Shown: positions 11,331 through 24,529, numbered from the stretch's first letter. The stretch: 64,000 nucleotides of DNA from Chimonanthus salicifolius (GCA_013350335.1 CM023539.1:29009043-29073042), one strand, 5' to 3'. Translations and numbers: made by a program. Notes: generated by a model not told the origin, from the letters alone.

Positions 11331-12546
11331 GTGCAAATTTGACGAAAATATTAAAAAAAATGAACAATTTGAGTTGATAATATATCTGAGATTACTCCCT
11401 TTATTCAAACCTGCAAAAACAAAGAAACACACAAAAACACAACATATAAAAAAAAAGACTCTAGACTGACTCTCACACAAAACTGATAGACTCAAACGAA
11501 TTTAAAAATCCTAAACTAGATTGACAGACTAACAACACAGACAGAATCACAAACAGACTCAAAATCGACAGATACACTGATAAACATTAACAGACTCAAG
11601 ACTCTAGCCAGATTCACAATCTACAACTATTACCTTTTTAATTATTTTTTTATGCAACCTATTCTAACAATGCAATACTCAAAACAAATATGCAAACAAT
11701 GCAAACAACTAGACTAATGTATGAAACTAACACCCTAATATGCATGATCAAATTAAATATACAACTTTTTTATTTTTTTTTATGCAAAATAAAATGCAAA
11801 CACCCTAAGAAAATCTATATAAATGCATGAAAAATTAAAAAATTCAAAGAACATGAGTTTAGAAACTTACCTCTGGATGTAGTGCTTTCTGTAAGAAATT
11901 TTTAGAGCGCTTTTGAAAATCCCTGCAAAATTAAACACATCAAACCTAAGTGAAGATTCTGAATCTTATAAAAAAAATGCATGATTCCTAAACTAATGCA
12001 ATTGTCTAATGTTATAACTAGTGGAGGAAATTAAATAATTGAAATCTAATTAAGAACTCTAAATTGGATTAAGACAATAAAAAAATTTAAATTAATTTCC
12101 ACCAGATTAATCCAAATTAGATTTTCAAGTAAGTCCAAAGTTGTTTCATGATTTTGTTTTTCCGACAATGTAACTGAAACATTCGAAATTTTGATCTATT
12201 TTCTAAAAAATAGAACATGACTAAATTGGATTAAAATTCTAAGATTAAAATATGCTAAAAATAGAAACTAGCTATTTTTGGAAGTTTCTAAAAAATAAAA
12301 GTCTCCAAAAATATAAAAAATTCTAAATTTAGCAGTGATTCCAAATTTAAATAATCTCTTGATTCTTATTATTTTTAAAAACTTGTAAATAAAGGAACCT
12401 TCTAAAATTAGAATTTCTAAGAAAATAGAAACTTCTAATTTTAAAAAGTTGCAAAAAATAGATATTGTTAAAATTAATATTATTTCCAAAAATAAATAAT
12501 TCAATTGCGATTTTTTTTAAGTTCTCCGGCAATGGCACTTAAAACT
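11331..12546 (-). mobile_element. Internal, non-coding region of the gypsy element
   Basis: This lies between the two LTR copies and runs from the primer site (12521-12537) downward. No gag or pol frame is seen. Stretches 11690-12070 closely resemble 26955-27350 in another element of the same family, so this is a conserved untranslated segment rather than random DNA. With no coding capacity it is either a non-autonomous form or a deletion derivative. Confidence 0.55.
12521..12537 (-). other. Primer-binding site of Athila-type gypsy element
   Basis: Read on the minus strand this is TGCCATTGCCGGAGAAC, a few bases after the LTR end (..GCACAACA). It resembles the GGCGCCGTTGCCGGGGA found after 5' LTRs of plant Athila/Tat elements, usually matched to a tRNA-Asp 3' end, with several transitions. 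It fixes the element's orientation as minus. Confidence 0.6.
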
Positions 12547-14546
12547 TGTTGTGCAAATTTTAAATTTATAAGTCGGAAGCGCACGAACCATTAGATAGTA
12601 TAACGATTGAATGCGAGGTCGTACCCATCGAAACTTAGGAAGATATATCCATGAAAAATATACCATTGAATTATGTAATTTAAGAAATTTAGAAAACATG
12701 GAGATAAATCATAAATATGGAATTAATTAGCCAATATAAGAAATTTAGTTTTAATTTAGAAACATTCTAAAAATATAAAACCAGTCCAAAAATAGGAACA
12801 ACATCTAAAATTAGAAATTAACCATTGAAGATATCTAATTTTCATTGAAAACACAAAATTTATCTAATTTCAATTAAGATGGTGGAATTAATCTAAAAAT
12901 TATAAGTAATCTTAATTTAACTTAAAGCACAGAATTAAGATGCAATTAATTAATTTATCAACCTAGTTCACCAATTTTAAGAATTTGAATTTTATAAACA
13001 AAAAAGAAAATTAAAAACAACTAAAATTACCTCTGTACATATTTACAATGGAATTAGATTAGAGATTCAAGGAGGCATTATTATCCATATTTTAACAATA
13101 AAATGACGGCCTAGAACATGGAGTTCACGTAAATTATTTAAGATGCACTCAAATCTCAAATTCATTAAAATTGTAAATATGAATATATGAAATTCATTTA
13201 ACAAAGAAAATTCAATTCCGGCCTTAGGCTTAGGTAAAATTTCTACTTGCAATTCCAAATCTAAAATAATATCTCTTAAAAAGAGTCTTACACTGGAAAA
13301 ATCAAGGTCTACCAATCCTAAACTAATCTCACTTTCCTTAAATTTCATAGAAAAATAAACAACATAAAATCATGAAAAGAATGAAAATAAAATTGAAATT
13401 TTCATTACACATGAAAGAACAAGTGGAAAACCATAATTCTAATTCTCACATTCTCTTATTGATTAAAGCATTAGAATAAAATTTACAATACAATTGGAAT
13501 TTTGGAATTTAAAAAGACAAAAAAATACAATGGGAAATTAAAATCATCAACCTCAAGAACCCAATGTGAAAATCAAAATTGCTAAAGTCTTCTCTTCTCC
13601 TTTTCAATCCCTCTCCAGAGCCTAACCAACCTTAAAATTCTCTGCCCAAGCTCAATTTTCTCAATGGGAGAGGGTTAGTATTTATAGATGAAAAGAGGTG
13701 GAATGAATGGTTTGGATTTAAAATTTTAAATAAAGCAAGGGACAGTTGGAGGGCTGATATGGTTTGTGCTAAATATGGAATGGCTTAAAGGAGGCAAGGA
13801 GGTGGAAAAAATAGCAAAATTCGTATAAGGAAAGTGGGTGCAAAATTCTGTTTTTTATACAGGTACCACCTTGCAGCTCAGTTTTGACATACTTAACTTC
13901 CGAATCACAGAAAAATCGTAACTAAAAAGTTGTAGCCCTTAAAGTCTTCTTTTAAGCCCAAAAGAAATAAAAGAAATCGGACATTGGAGTGAAACGTTAT
14001 GGCCAAAATATTGAAATTGTGTCAAACCTTCCTTCTTTTTCTCCCTTCATATTTTGTTTCTTTTTCCTTAATCCACATACCAAATTATTTTATATTGGCT
14101 TCTAAATTTCGAATTTCCTTATATGTATCTTGAGATGATGAAAATAGTCTTCACACATGTGGATTTCTTCATGGTTTTTTTTTTAATGGGCTTAATAATT
14201 GGACTTTTCAAAGTATGAAAAATTTAATAAATAATTTTACCACTTACATTCAATTTTAAAAATGACTAAATTAATTCAAACTCTCATAAATGGATTTGAA
14301 TTAATTAGTTAACAAATAAAACCCCTAAAATTGTATTAAAATAATTATTGAAAATTTCAACTTTCCAAAAATATCAACTTATGCCCATAAATTGTAAAAT
14401 TCACCATTTGAATTCTCATATCTTGTATTTCCCTATAAATCCTGCAAAACATCCAAAATCTAATTAAACATATCTTAAAACACACAAAACAATGGGCCAA
14501 CTAGTCCAAATACAAAGGTAAAATAGTCATTTTTCTGTGCTCATCA
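12547..14546 (-). mobile_element. 5' LTR (2,000 bp) of the gypsy element
   Basis: On the minus strand it starts TGATGAGCAC at 14546 and ends GCACAACA at 12547. The first part contains ACTATTTTACC and TTTGTATTTGGACTAG, shared with the LTR starts at 29488 and (on minus) 25170. The distal part shares CACGAACCAT, GAACTTAG and ATACCATTGAATTA-like blocks (read on plus) with 17561-17680 and 33060-33174. At least six copies or pieces of this LTR family lie in the window. Bases after 14546 are ACTGG; the matching flank on the other side is not identifiable. Confidence 0.75.
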
Positions 14547-17500
14547 ACTGGTCGGCCTGATTGAGATTGGTTCTGGAAATAAGAACTGTCATTCTGGAAA
14601 TACCTCTAACCAAGAGTCTCGTATGCACTGACCCATCGGTGATGAACTTGAATGAGCTCTCGTGGTCAACGACTCATCGGTATAAAACTTATAAGTTCTG
14701 GAGTAGGGAACTTATAAAGACTCTCAATAAAATAGACATATCGGCAATCAAAGACCGATCGAGAGATACACGACCGACCCATCGGTAAAGGATAACAGGT
14801 CGATCTGGGTTTGACTAGTTTCTGTCTTGAAAATCTATCAGCATGGAGTTGCCCTATCGAGCCTCTCGTATGGTCCAACCCGTCGGTGCCATGACCGTCG
14901 ACCCATCGACGACAGCGACATATCGGCCGGGAAGTAATGATGTCGTTGAGGATGCATTTAATGCGCATCGGTCAGGTGGTTGAACGTTAATAAATATGAA
15001 CATTGACCTGTCGGTGCCACCGACCTGTCGGTCTTGGACAGTTCAAATAACTGTTATGACTTAATTATAAATATGTGAGTTGTATGATCATTTGTACATC
15101 TTTCCTGAACTGAGAAAAATCATATACTCTAAGGAGCGATTAGCTCTCTTGTGCCTATACCAAAAATCAAATACCCAATCTTAAAATAAAGATTGAGAAA
15201 GAGAAAGAAATAAGAGAAGATACAGCATCTACTAGAACATGAACTAATTATCCTAATCTTATTGAAACTGTGATTGCTATACGACGTCTATAAGAAATAA
15301 CGTCGTCAGGACTCGAGTGAATCATTGAGAATCAAACATCATCAACGGGAAAGAGCTCTAAGGCAAATGCTTCTTAGTTTTAACTTTGCTTTTAAAACCT
15401 GTAACCCGAAGTGGATTAAGGAAAGGTACTTCAGAGCCACTATAAAAAATTCTAGAGTATCATCTCTGGCATAGTGGTGGGTGGAAGTTCCAGCCGATTG
15501 AGTGAAGTGGAATTCTACTCTATTTATGTGGGTTCCCCACATAGTGAATTTAGGAATACCTCAAGGTTGGTGATAAGCACTACAAAATGATAATTTTACC
15601 CTTTAATATTGGATTAGTTAGCCCTTGAAATTTGTTTATTTTATATTATTATTGTAATATATTTTATATTTAGAATTATTAATGTCAGTATCTCATTTTT
15701 ATTTAATTTGGTTTAATTAGTGTATTTTTGTATAGTTTTAAGTGTCTAAAAATCTAATATATTTTATCTCCAAAATTACATTGTTATTATTTCATTTAAT
15801 TAAATGTAATTTGTATATTGTCAGGTTAGAGAGGTACGCTTGAAGCCATGATTGAGAGGTACGACTGCAAAGAGAAGTTGATGCAGGGTTGGGGTTAGTT
15901 TCTAATAATAAGAAAAAGACTGGCTGATTTTGAGAAGGAATCATTAAGAGTCAACCAGCCAGAGATAGAGATGGAAATAAACAAAGAACTTGAGAAGAGA
16001 AGAAGAAGTAGTTCAATGTGCATGCTAGAAAAACAAGAGAAGAAAATACATAAATCTATTGAGAATCTGTAGAAACCCACTTTGAAGTAACAAAGGCAGA
16101 GAAAAGAAGCAACCAATTGAAAATGAAAAGGAGAAGCGAAAGGGTTGACTGATTACCAAGAAGAAGATGGACAACAGGAACCCATCTTTGTCTCTTGATT
16201 AAACCAGCTAGGGACGGCAACCGATAGAATGGAAAGAATGAAAATAGAAGGAAAATAATAAAAATAATGAAAATAGAAGAAGAATAGGAAGAGAACTGCT
16301 GGCCGAATAAGAAGATAGAAATAAGTAGGAGGACCCACTTTACCACTTGTTGTACAATAGAAAAAGAAAAAAAGAAAGAAAGGAAGCCGGACGGTAATTG
16401 CGAATTAGAAAAAAGAAAAGGACAGCCGACTAAATGAAAGAATAGAAGGGAGACAATGGGCTGGTCCCATGCCTTACTTATTTTCTCTCTTCAAACCTTT
16501 ATAAATTGAGCAGCACTCTCTTTGTATTATTCGAACCTGGACAGTGAATTTGGAGAGCTTGGAGTTTTGGAAAATTTTGAATTTTAAGGTTAGCATTGTT
16601 ATTTTATTTTTTGTAATTAGTTTTTTTTTTAATTCATGTCTTGTAATTTAGTTCAATTAATAAAAGTAGAATTTCTTTTTCTCTTTATCTTTATTTTCTT
16701 AAATTTAGTATTAATGTGATTAATTTCAATAATGAATTAAAAAATTCCATGAATCTTCTTGTTTTAATTTTTTAATTTTAAAATTCCAATGCATTGTAAT
16801 TCTTAATTCATATTTTATTAATAAAAAAAAGGTGGATTTATTTAGAATTATGGTCATCCAATTATTTAATTTATGTATGATGAGAGTTTGATTTTTTTTA
16901 TTCTTTTTATAATTTTATGATTGAAATTATTTTAAGAGATTTGAGGAGAGTGGATGAAATATTTAGGAAAGGTAAAACTTGATTTTTCCGATATAAGGCT
17001 CTTTTTAAAGAGTGGATGAAATATTTGGATTTGGAATTATAAGTTGAAATTTTATCTAGACTAAGGTTTGAATTGAATTTCTTAACATAATAGATTTCAT
17101 AATTATTATAATAAGATTTTTAATGAATGAAAAATTGGAATGCATGATTAATAATTTAAGTAAGCTCTATATTCTACGCATTGATTTTATTATTGAGATA
17201 TGCATAATAATGCCTCCTTAATTCTTTGATCTAGTTCCACTATAAATATGTACAGAGGTAGTTTAGGTGTTTTAAATTTTATTTTTTATTTTTAAAATTC
17301 AAAAACTCATCAAATTGGGGAACTAGGTTGGTAATTAAGTAATTGCATCTTAATTTATGTTTTCTAAGTTAAATAAAGATTATTTACATCTTTAGATTAA
17401 GTCCACCATCTCAATTTAGTTTATGTAAAAATTGATTTTCCATTTTATTTTCTATTTTTAGAATGTTTCTAAATTAAAATTAGATTTCTTAGATTAGAGA

Positions 17501-17930
17501 TTAATTCCATATTCATGATTTATCTCTATATTTTCTAAATTTCTTAAATTACGTAATTCAGTGGTATGTTTTTTACAGATATATTTTACTAAGTTCCGAT
17601 GGGTTCGACCTTTCACTCAATCGTTATACTATCTAATTGTTTGTGTGCTTGCGAGTTATAAATTTAAAATTTGTACAACAGTTGGGCGAGTCCTAACAGT
17701 GGATGTACGTTGGTTAACCGAAGCACTTTATATTGTTTGTCCTTGAGATTGTGGTGTTAGAGCTAACTTCTTGTATTGATTGTTCATTCACTTTTGTTAA
17801 CACACTTACTTGATTATTGTATCACCCACACTTAGATTAATCAATCAAGTTAATTTTAAAAAGGAACAACAATTTGAGATTGACCTATTCACCCTCCCCT
17901 TCTCCCCTAAGGATCAATCGTGTACTAGCA
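14547..17930 (+). mobile_element. Copia-type LTR split by a solo gypsy LTR
   Basis: Parts 14547-15570 and 17681-17930 together form one LTR. Read on the minus strand from 17930 it starts TGCTAGTACACGATTGATCC and soon has GGGTGAATAGGTC, the same layout as the copia LTRs at 30677 (GACCCTAGAGGG, GTGAATAGG) and 34050. The left part contains, in reverse, the CCACCACTATGCCAGAGA and TATAGTGGC-type blocks also present at 31120-31250. Short GACCSATCGG-like motifs recur at 14560-15040. No coding sequence is present, so it is a solo or truncated LTR, sense strand plus by comparison with the SIRE-like element. Confidence 0.6.
15571..17680 (+). mobile_element. Solo gypsy LTR (2,110 bp) with 5-bp target duplication GTTGG
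   Basis: Starts TGATAAGCAC, ends TACAACA, and is flanked by GTTGG on both sides (15566-15570 and 17681-17685). Its two halves match the LTR family at 12547-14546: the start block ATTTTACC..GGATTAGTTAG and the end block with GGTATGTTTTT, GTTCCGATGGGTTCGACC and GTGCTTGCGAG. No internal region is present, so it arose by LTR-LTR recombination after a full insertion. It landed in a copia LTR. Confidence 0.85.
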
Positions 17931-18344
17931 CATTTGGATTTTCAATAGTTTTTCACCCACCATTTGCGTATAAAAGGGGGTGGGCATAGGCTTGGTGGGC
18001 ATCATTATTGAATTGGGAATCATTTTGAGAGCCCAGTTGGGAGAAAGAAGAACTTGTGAAGTTCTTGACTTGTAAGCTTGTGTTTAGTTATTTGAATCTT
18101 GTGTTTATTGAATTGAATTGAATCTCATTGCAATTTCTTACTTTTTATACTTGGAAGTTATTTAATATTTCAATCGAATTTGTACTGCATCGGTGGATTT
18201 AATTCATCTTAGCCAAGCTAGATTCAAGTACTGTATTGTTTCTCACGACGTCTTTGATCGGAAACCACTACGAATAGAAGTTCGTTTGGAACATTTCTTT
18301 ATTAAAGACTAAGGAAGGTTTTTATACTACATTTGCCTTCATCA
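17931..18344 (+). mobile_element. 3' part of an LTR followed by an initiator-Met primer site
   Basis: The segment from TTTTTCACCCACC (17948) to CTTCATCA (18344) is a near-copy of 44605-45016. It contains a TATA box (GTATAAAAGG near 17968) followed about 60 bases on by GAGAAAGAAGAACTTGTG. Its left part is cut off at the junction with the copia LTR at 17930. Confidence 0.7.
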
Positions 18345-18346
18345 GC

Positions 18347-18359
18347 TGGTATCAGAGCC
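18347..18359 (+). other. Primer-binding site for initiator Met-tRNA
   Basis: TGGTATCAGAGCC, two bases after the LTR end CTTCATCA, is the canonical plant retrotransposon primer site complementary to the 3' end of initiator Met-tRNA. Only about 135 bases of internal sequence follow before another LTR begins at 18502, so the element is truncated. Confidence 0.85.
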
Positions 18360-18501
18360 TTGTGCCTAACACGCATGTGATTGGCACGCCTTGCTTGATT
18401 TGCATTCTATTTTTCTATTTGAAGATGATATTATTTTTGTTGTAAAGATCTTTACTTATTGGTAATCGACGAATAGTACCTCATAATTCAATGGCGGGTA
18501 T

Positions 18502-19510
18502 TGTATTTTAAATTTATACTCGAAAGCACACGAACCATTTATAATATAACTTAGGAGTGCGAAGTCGAATCCATTGGAACTTAGAAAAATATATCTGTGA
18601 AAAATATACCATTGAATTATATATTTTAATTCTCTAACTTACAAAATTTATCTAATTTCAATTAAGATAGTGGAAATAATCTAAAGATATGAATAATCTT
18701 AATCTAACTCAAAACACAAAATTAAGATGTAATTAATTAGTTAACTAACCTAGTTCCACAATTTTCGAGAATTTGAATTTATAAACAAAATAAAAATAAC
18801 ACATAAAAGTATCTCTGTACATATTTACAGTAGAACTAGCTCAAACAATCAAGGACGCATTATTTTCCATATTTTGAAAATAAAATAAACGCTTACACTA
18901 TAGAGCTCATGTAAATTACCAACCATGCATTCAGTTTTTTCATCCATTAAAATTGTAAATATAAAATCCATGAATTCAATAATCAAGAAGTTCTCAAATT
19001 AAACTTAGACTAACTAAAATTTAAACTTTTCTCCAAATCTAAATATTTCAGTGCGTCTAATTTGAAAAACCTAGAATTAAATCCAACATGTTTTTTTATA
19101 AAAAAAATTAAAATCAAATCAAATCAAATCCTCATAATACATGAATTAAATAATTGGGAAACCATAGACTAATATTTCAGCACACCCTTAATTTATTTAA
19201 AACATGAAATCAACATTACAATTCAATGGAATTTTAGAATAAAAGAATAGAAAAATTACAATGGAAAATACCACTCTACCAACCTAAGAACCCTTGCAGA
19301 AATCGAAATCCCATTGTCTCTTTGTCTCCTTCTCTTCCTCTCCTAACCTAAGAACCCTTGCAGAAATCGAAATCCCACTGTCTCTTTGTCTCCTTCTCTT
19401 CCTATCCTATGCACGGTCCTTCAATTGCTTTGCCAAGTTCGAGTTTCATGGTGTAGGGAGGTGCTCAATTTATAGGAGAAAGAGGTAAGTATGGAGAGCT
19501 AGTGTAATCC
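18502..19510 (-). mobile_element. Gypsy LTR fragment, minus orientation, Athila-like family
   Basis: Bases 18502-18620 match the distal LTR block at 12547-12675 (CGAAAGCACACGAACC, GAACTTAG, ATACCATTGAATTAT), and ordered similarity continues through 18830-18900 (CTCTGTACATATTTACA). The start-of-LTR part is missing. The right boundary, somewhere near 19500, is not sharp. Confidence 0.6.
19283..19405. repeat. Two-unit tandem duplication, about 60 bp
   Basis: CCTAAGAACCCTTGCAGAAA, followed by TCGAAATCCCAYTGTCTC and CTTCTCTTCCTMTCCTA, occurs twice head to tail, with only a few differences. It lies in the transcribed-leader part of a gypsy LTR. The 64-codon frame over it is a by-product. Confidence 0.85.
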
Positions 19511-19599
19511 CTTGACCCAAATTAATGTCTAATTGTATGATTAATAATCATTGAAAATGATTAGTGGTCCATTAATATGAATAATTACATAATGAGCTT

Positions 19600-22500
19600 T
19601 GTATAGGGTTCACGTTTGACTCGATCCGAATTCAGAAGCATTTGGATTTAACTCATTAAAGCATGAATGGCAAAGTCGTAAATATTTGACTTTCCTCTGA
19701 TTGAGACCCTAAAGCTATTTTTATGTGAAAAGTTTCTTATTTGAGATATTTAAGATTTCAAATTGTGCATTGTTGTTCAGTTTTAAATTCTGATTTCAAT
19801 GAATTTTACCGTGTGTCATTCCAATATTCAGAAGTGTGATTTTTGAATCGTCGGGAATGTCTCTATTTTATAAAATAATAATTTTTTAAGTATTTAGGAG
19901 TGTCAAAACCCCGTGAGACTTTTAAATGTTTTTATCAGATGAATTTATTTGGTCTGAATGCAAATACAAAATTTTTCCAAAATATTGTTTTAAATTTTGG
20001 AAATTTGATATCTACGTGATTATGTCTAAATCATTGGATTTTTTGATGTACTTTTCGCTCTAAATTTTTATGGTATTTATAGTTTCTAATCTTGAACCCA
20101 TCAGAACAGTCAAATTAATCTAATGAGATTTCATTTTTACTCAAAATTATAAAGATCGGTTAAGAAAGCTTTTAAAACAAAGTGTGCCCCACCTATCTTG
20201 TATGACCTTTGTTACGGTTTACTAATGTTTTAAATATTGTGGGCACCACTCTCTTTTATCTCATATGTATGTTGTCTCATTTAAAACAGATTTGCCAAAA
20301 TCTTCAACGTGTAAGATGTTCCATGGAGTCTAAGTCTTATCTTTTTGAAAAAAGAGAGTATAAGGCTTACACGCTGGCATTCTCATTGTCTTTGCCAAAG
20401 TTATAAAAAGGGCGCAGCTGTGGGAAAGAAGCTCTCCCATTTCAACCGTTATTTTCTCTCTTTTCATCTCCTTGTTTCTCATCTATCTGAGGGTAATCTC
20501 CCTCCTTTCTTTCTCTTCCAGCGTTGCAATCACCGTCCAGCTACCTCTACGAGGTGAGTTTATTTATTTATTTATTTATTTTAATTATTTAATTTAAATG
20601 GTACAAGTTAGACACCGTAGACTATTTTAAAAATTATTAGTAATCTACTAGATTAAGTCTTTATCATATTAGTTATATCTTTTGTTTATGAATATTTTTA
20701 AATAATATGAGATATTATTTATTTTAGATTTAAATTAGAATTCTATTTTAATGATGGGAAATTTAGTAATTATGTTGTTTAATTATTCTATCTTTGGTAT
20801 TCTAAGTGGTTATGGCTTTAATTAAACCTAATAGATTTGAGTTAAATTAATAGTTTATTTACACATTTAAGTTAGTTTATTATATAAAATATTTTCCTGA
20901 CCTTGTTATAGGTTAAATAAAGTATAATTTATTTTAGTATAGCTCTCATGGGTTTTTTGTTTATAAAAGTATTTCATTTTAAAAGTTTTTTTTAATCTAA
21001 GTGATGTCTAATTATTTTATTTAAACCATAGTGTTCCACAAGGCTTGTATTTTAGGAAAGGTTTTGTTTTAAAATTTAGGAGGTAGTATAATTATTAGTA
21101 ATGTTATTAATGTGTGAAAATAAGTTTTTATTTCTTAAGTGAGAATTTTAACCACTTCTTCTTTCCTTCCTCATTCCAAGAGACTATTTCGATAGAATTA
21201 TGTCCTGTCAGTCGGACCAATCAAGTCGTCGGTCGGGTCAACTTAGGACAATAAATAGTGTCTAACTCCGTCAATTATCTAATTGAAACAGTTGGACCGG
21301 TTCTTTCTCCTTCATGCAAATCGAGAAACTCACGTAACTTCGTCGATTAAGGTGAGGAGACCCAACTTAACATTATAATAGTTATTGTGAAATCTGTTAG
21401 AATATAGACTGAAAATGAGATCCATGGAAATTATAGATGGAAAAGACCAAATAAGACCAAAATGTCAGACCTGATACTGCTTACATATAACGGGAGTGAT
21501 TTTGTTCTCACTATGTAGAACGTATGCATGAAAAAGTGTCGGGGAGTTGAGCCTACTGGTCTAAAATGCAGTATGGGACCCATTTGATGTCCAGAGGACA
21601 ATAGATTCAATAGGACATTAGTGTGAACTATCCATTGATTGTGCATTGTGTTAGGTGAATATGCATGGGGTTCATGCTATAGTCATCGATGCATGTAGTA
21701 TGCGTTATACTAGATGCATGTGATTTATGTATTGGTTATGTGAATAGATGATATATGTGACTTTGATCATGTATGAGGTTCATGCTAGGATCAGTAGTGC
21801 ATATGATATGTGTTATTTTAGAACATGCACGTGGTTCATACCATAGTATAGGTGCATGTGGTGGGTGTGATATTTGATCATGCATAGAGTTATGTATGTA
21901 TGTGATTATTCCTGTGATAATAAGTTTATGCAGGTGATGAGATGAAAATACTCTAGGTTATTAAACCTAGATTGAAACCAGTGGATGGTAAGTGGAACTC
22001 TATTGTCAAACTCTCGTGGAAAGGGTATATGGAGAAAGCATAAGTAAATGGTGATTTTATATTGTTTCCATATTTATAGGTAGTTGAAGTTAATATACAT
22101 GTTAATATATACACACACTTGTACGTTCGGTTGAGCTCTTGTAAGATGCTGCATTCTGTCTGTCTTGACTTATTGCATTCGAAGATGAGTGGGATTCATC
22201 GACAGGGTTGAGTGGGATACCCTGGACCTATACAGTTGGGGTTGAGTGAGATACCTCAACGGGATTGAGTGGGATACCCCGGTGTATTACAAGTTTCGTT
22301 GTAACCTTTTAAATGGTAAATATGATTTATTTGTTTATCATGTTGTTAAACATACATTGTGCTATTGTTATTATGAATACATGTGCGCGTTTGCAGGTGC
22401 AAATGTGAGAATGCATGTGTGGGTGGCATCTACATTTGTATGTGTACTTGGGTGGGTTTACAGGTATATGAGTGAGTATGCATGGGTGTGTATGTGGATA

Positions 22501-23130
22501 GGAAAGAACAAATGGTAAAGGTATGCCATTGTGTTCTAAAGTGTTTTCCTTTTAGAATGCATTGTAAATTTGATATTCTGAAAATTTGGAGGGGACTTGT
22601 TAATTTGAGATTTGTTCACTGGGCTGGAACTCACGTTCCTTAAAATGCAGGTCATTACTGGATCATGGAGTAAAGAATCCCTTTGTGATACTTAGGAATT
22701 GGCCTCCAGTGCTATTCCAGGTTTTAGGATTTATACTTGTTTAGTTATATGTTAAAAATATGTAAACATTGGTGATTATGCCACTGGTGGCATAAAGACC
22801 TTGTGTATAAGTTATATATGTGTAATATGATAATATGATACTATGATGTATAAATGATTGTAATATAGTGTATTTGGTGAATCCCCTGTGTAGTGAATGA
22901 GAAAAAAATTGGAAAATTGGATAACCATCGGATATAACGGATACTAATGTCGAATGGTTCGACCAAGATCGTGGGGTTTGATTTAACCCCTAATGTCCAC
23001 ATGAGCATGTGCGACATTTTCTATGGGCTTAAGTGAGCTCTCTTAGAGGCCCATAGACTTTGATAATTGGATTTGTAAAAAAAAAAAAATTTGCCGTATT
23101 CTGGGCTCACATTTGGGTTCAGGGCGTGAC
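19600..23130 (+). mobile_element. Long gypsy-type LTR (probable), start not located
   Basis: The right end reads CAGGGCGTGACA at 23119-23130, typical of plant gypsy LTRs that start TGTCACGCCC, with a poly-A run at 23077-23089 and a T-rich promoter region. A TATA box (TTATAAAAAG, 20401-20410) is followed by a pyrimidine-rich leader and a splice-donor-like GAGGTGAGT near 20550. The usual primer site is not intact after 23130 (AGTAGGATC). No coding sequence. The left limit near 19600 is a guess from the change of sequence character. Confidence 0.45.
22187..22285. repeat. Short GAGTGGGATAC tandem motifs
   Basis: GAGTGGGATTC, GAGTGGGATACC, GAGTGAGATACC and GAGTGGGATACC recur at intervals of roughly 26-38 bases, each preceded by a GGGTT- or GGATT-like piece. 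It is a small decayed minisatellite inside the probable LTR. Confidence 0.7.
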
Positions 23131-24529
23131 AAGTAGGATCGAATATGACATGTATAGCAAGGAGTAAGTGTGTGGCTCAGATGGGCTTATTTCATTGAAG
23201 AAAGGAGGTGGCTCCTTGGTTAGGATCGACAGGATCAAGATAGGAAGGAACACTTGTACGACCGATGTTGCTTTGTCTAATTGAGGACATAGATGAAGAT
23301 AGCAAGGAGGTGGGACGTGTGGGATCCATCTCAATTCCAATTCAATCTCCTTATTTCCACATATATGCTGTTTGGCCGACTCATCTTCTAGATTTTCCTC
23401 TAATGAGTTGTCTGGATGTGTTTAAACCACAGATAGAGGTGGATGGGGTCCAAATCTCTGTAAACAAATTTGGCATCTGTGTATCTTCAAACTCCTCTGC
23501 AGCGATAACTCACCTTTGCACGCTATAAATTCTACAACTTGTTTGACCTAGATCGGCAGCAACAACTGTTGTTTGCTGATGTTCTTCTGTTCGTTGTATG
23601 CAATGGTTGGTCCTGCTTCAGCTAGTTGCCTTTCGTCTCTTTCTTATTCAGTTTGATTGGTCAAAACATACATAAATTGCACAGATTTCTTGCTCAGCTT
23701 AACGTTGTTGTATTTCTCTTCTTGCTGTTTGGCTTCTATGTGTTAATTGCCTTCCTTTTCTTCTTAATGCCTTGTATTCTTTTCTTTCAAGTTTGTACAC
23801 TGTTGTCTCAATGCTTGGCCTGGCTGGGTTCTCTGTATTTTCACATGTTGCTGGCTTGCTGTCGCCTCTTGCAACTTGCAGTTTTCTCTTGATATCTCTG
23901 TCAGACGATGGTGTTTACAGTGGCTGCTCCAACACTACCCAGTTTGTTGTCCTTAATACTCTCCATGCAGACTCGTTTTTCAAACAACTGCCCTGTATTT
24001 TTTTTCTTTCAAGTCTGTACACTGCTGTCTCAATGCTTGGCCTGGTTTGGTTCGCTGTATTTTCACATGTTGCTGGCTTGCTGGCGCCTCTTGCAACTTG
24101 CAGTTTTCTCTTGATATCTCTGTCAGACGATGGTGTTTACAGTGGCTGCTCCAACGCTACCCAGTTTGTTGTCCTTAATACTCTCCACGCTGACTCGTTT
24201 TTCAAACAACTGTTGTTGTACCTAATTTCTCTCTGTCTTTTATTTCAGCCACCGTCCCATGAAATCCCTCATTCTTTCATCTTGTTGTTTCTTTTTCTTA
24301 ATGGGCTGTTTCTCTGTATTGCTCCACCCAACATCACTGTCTGTTAAAACGCTACTGTAATCTCCTAATTCACAACAACTTCTTTTCTTTTTTTATTCTT
24401 GCTGATACAATGTCTACATTCAATTTTTAATCCACACGTGTCAGCACCCATTCTCTTCTTTGTATTCTCAAAAGCATGCAATTATTTGAAAGAAAATCTC
24501 TTAAGAGCTGCACTCATATCCTTGAGTCA
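23131..24529. other. Unassigned pyrimidine-rich region with a 222-bp tandem duplication
   Basis: The sequence is T/C-rich on the plus strand. Apart from the duplication at about 23771-24212 no repeat boundary or coding family is recognised. Open frames at 23626 and 23772 translate to hydrophobic Leu/Ser/Phe-rich strings, as any T/C-rich DNA would. Confidence 0.4.
23771..24212. repeat. Tandem duplication with 222-bp period
   Basis: TTTGTACACTGTTGTCTCAA at 23792 recurs at 24014 with a few substitutions, and the whole block up to CGTTTTTCAAACAACTG is repeated with only a handful of differences. As 222 is a multiple of three, one plus-strand frame stays open through both units (23772-24347, 191 codons). 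I recognise no protein family in it. Confidence 0.9.

Noticed and set aside
14561..15040. GGTCGGT/CCGATCGG-like repeats as a satellite array
   Set aside because: Motifs are irregularly spaced and also occur in the related copia LTR at 31700-32250; they are part of that LTR, not an independent satellite.
22246..22518. 90-codon frame with Cys/Trp/Tyr-rich product
   Set aside because: Lies in TG-rich LTR sequence next to a minisatellite; no family resemblance or coding signs.
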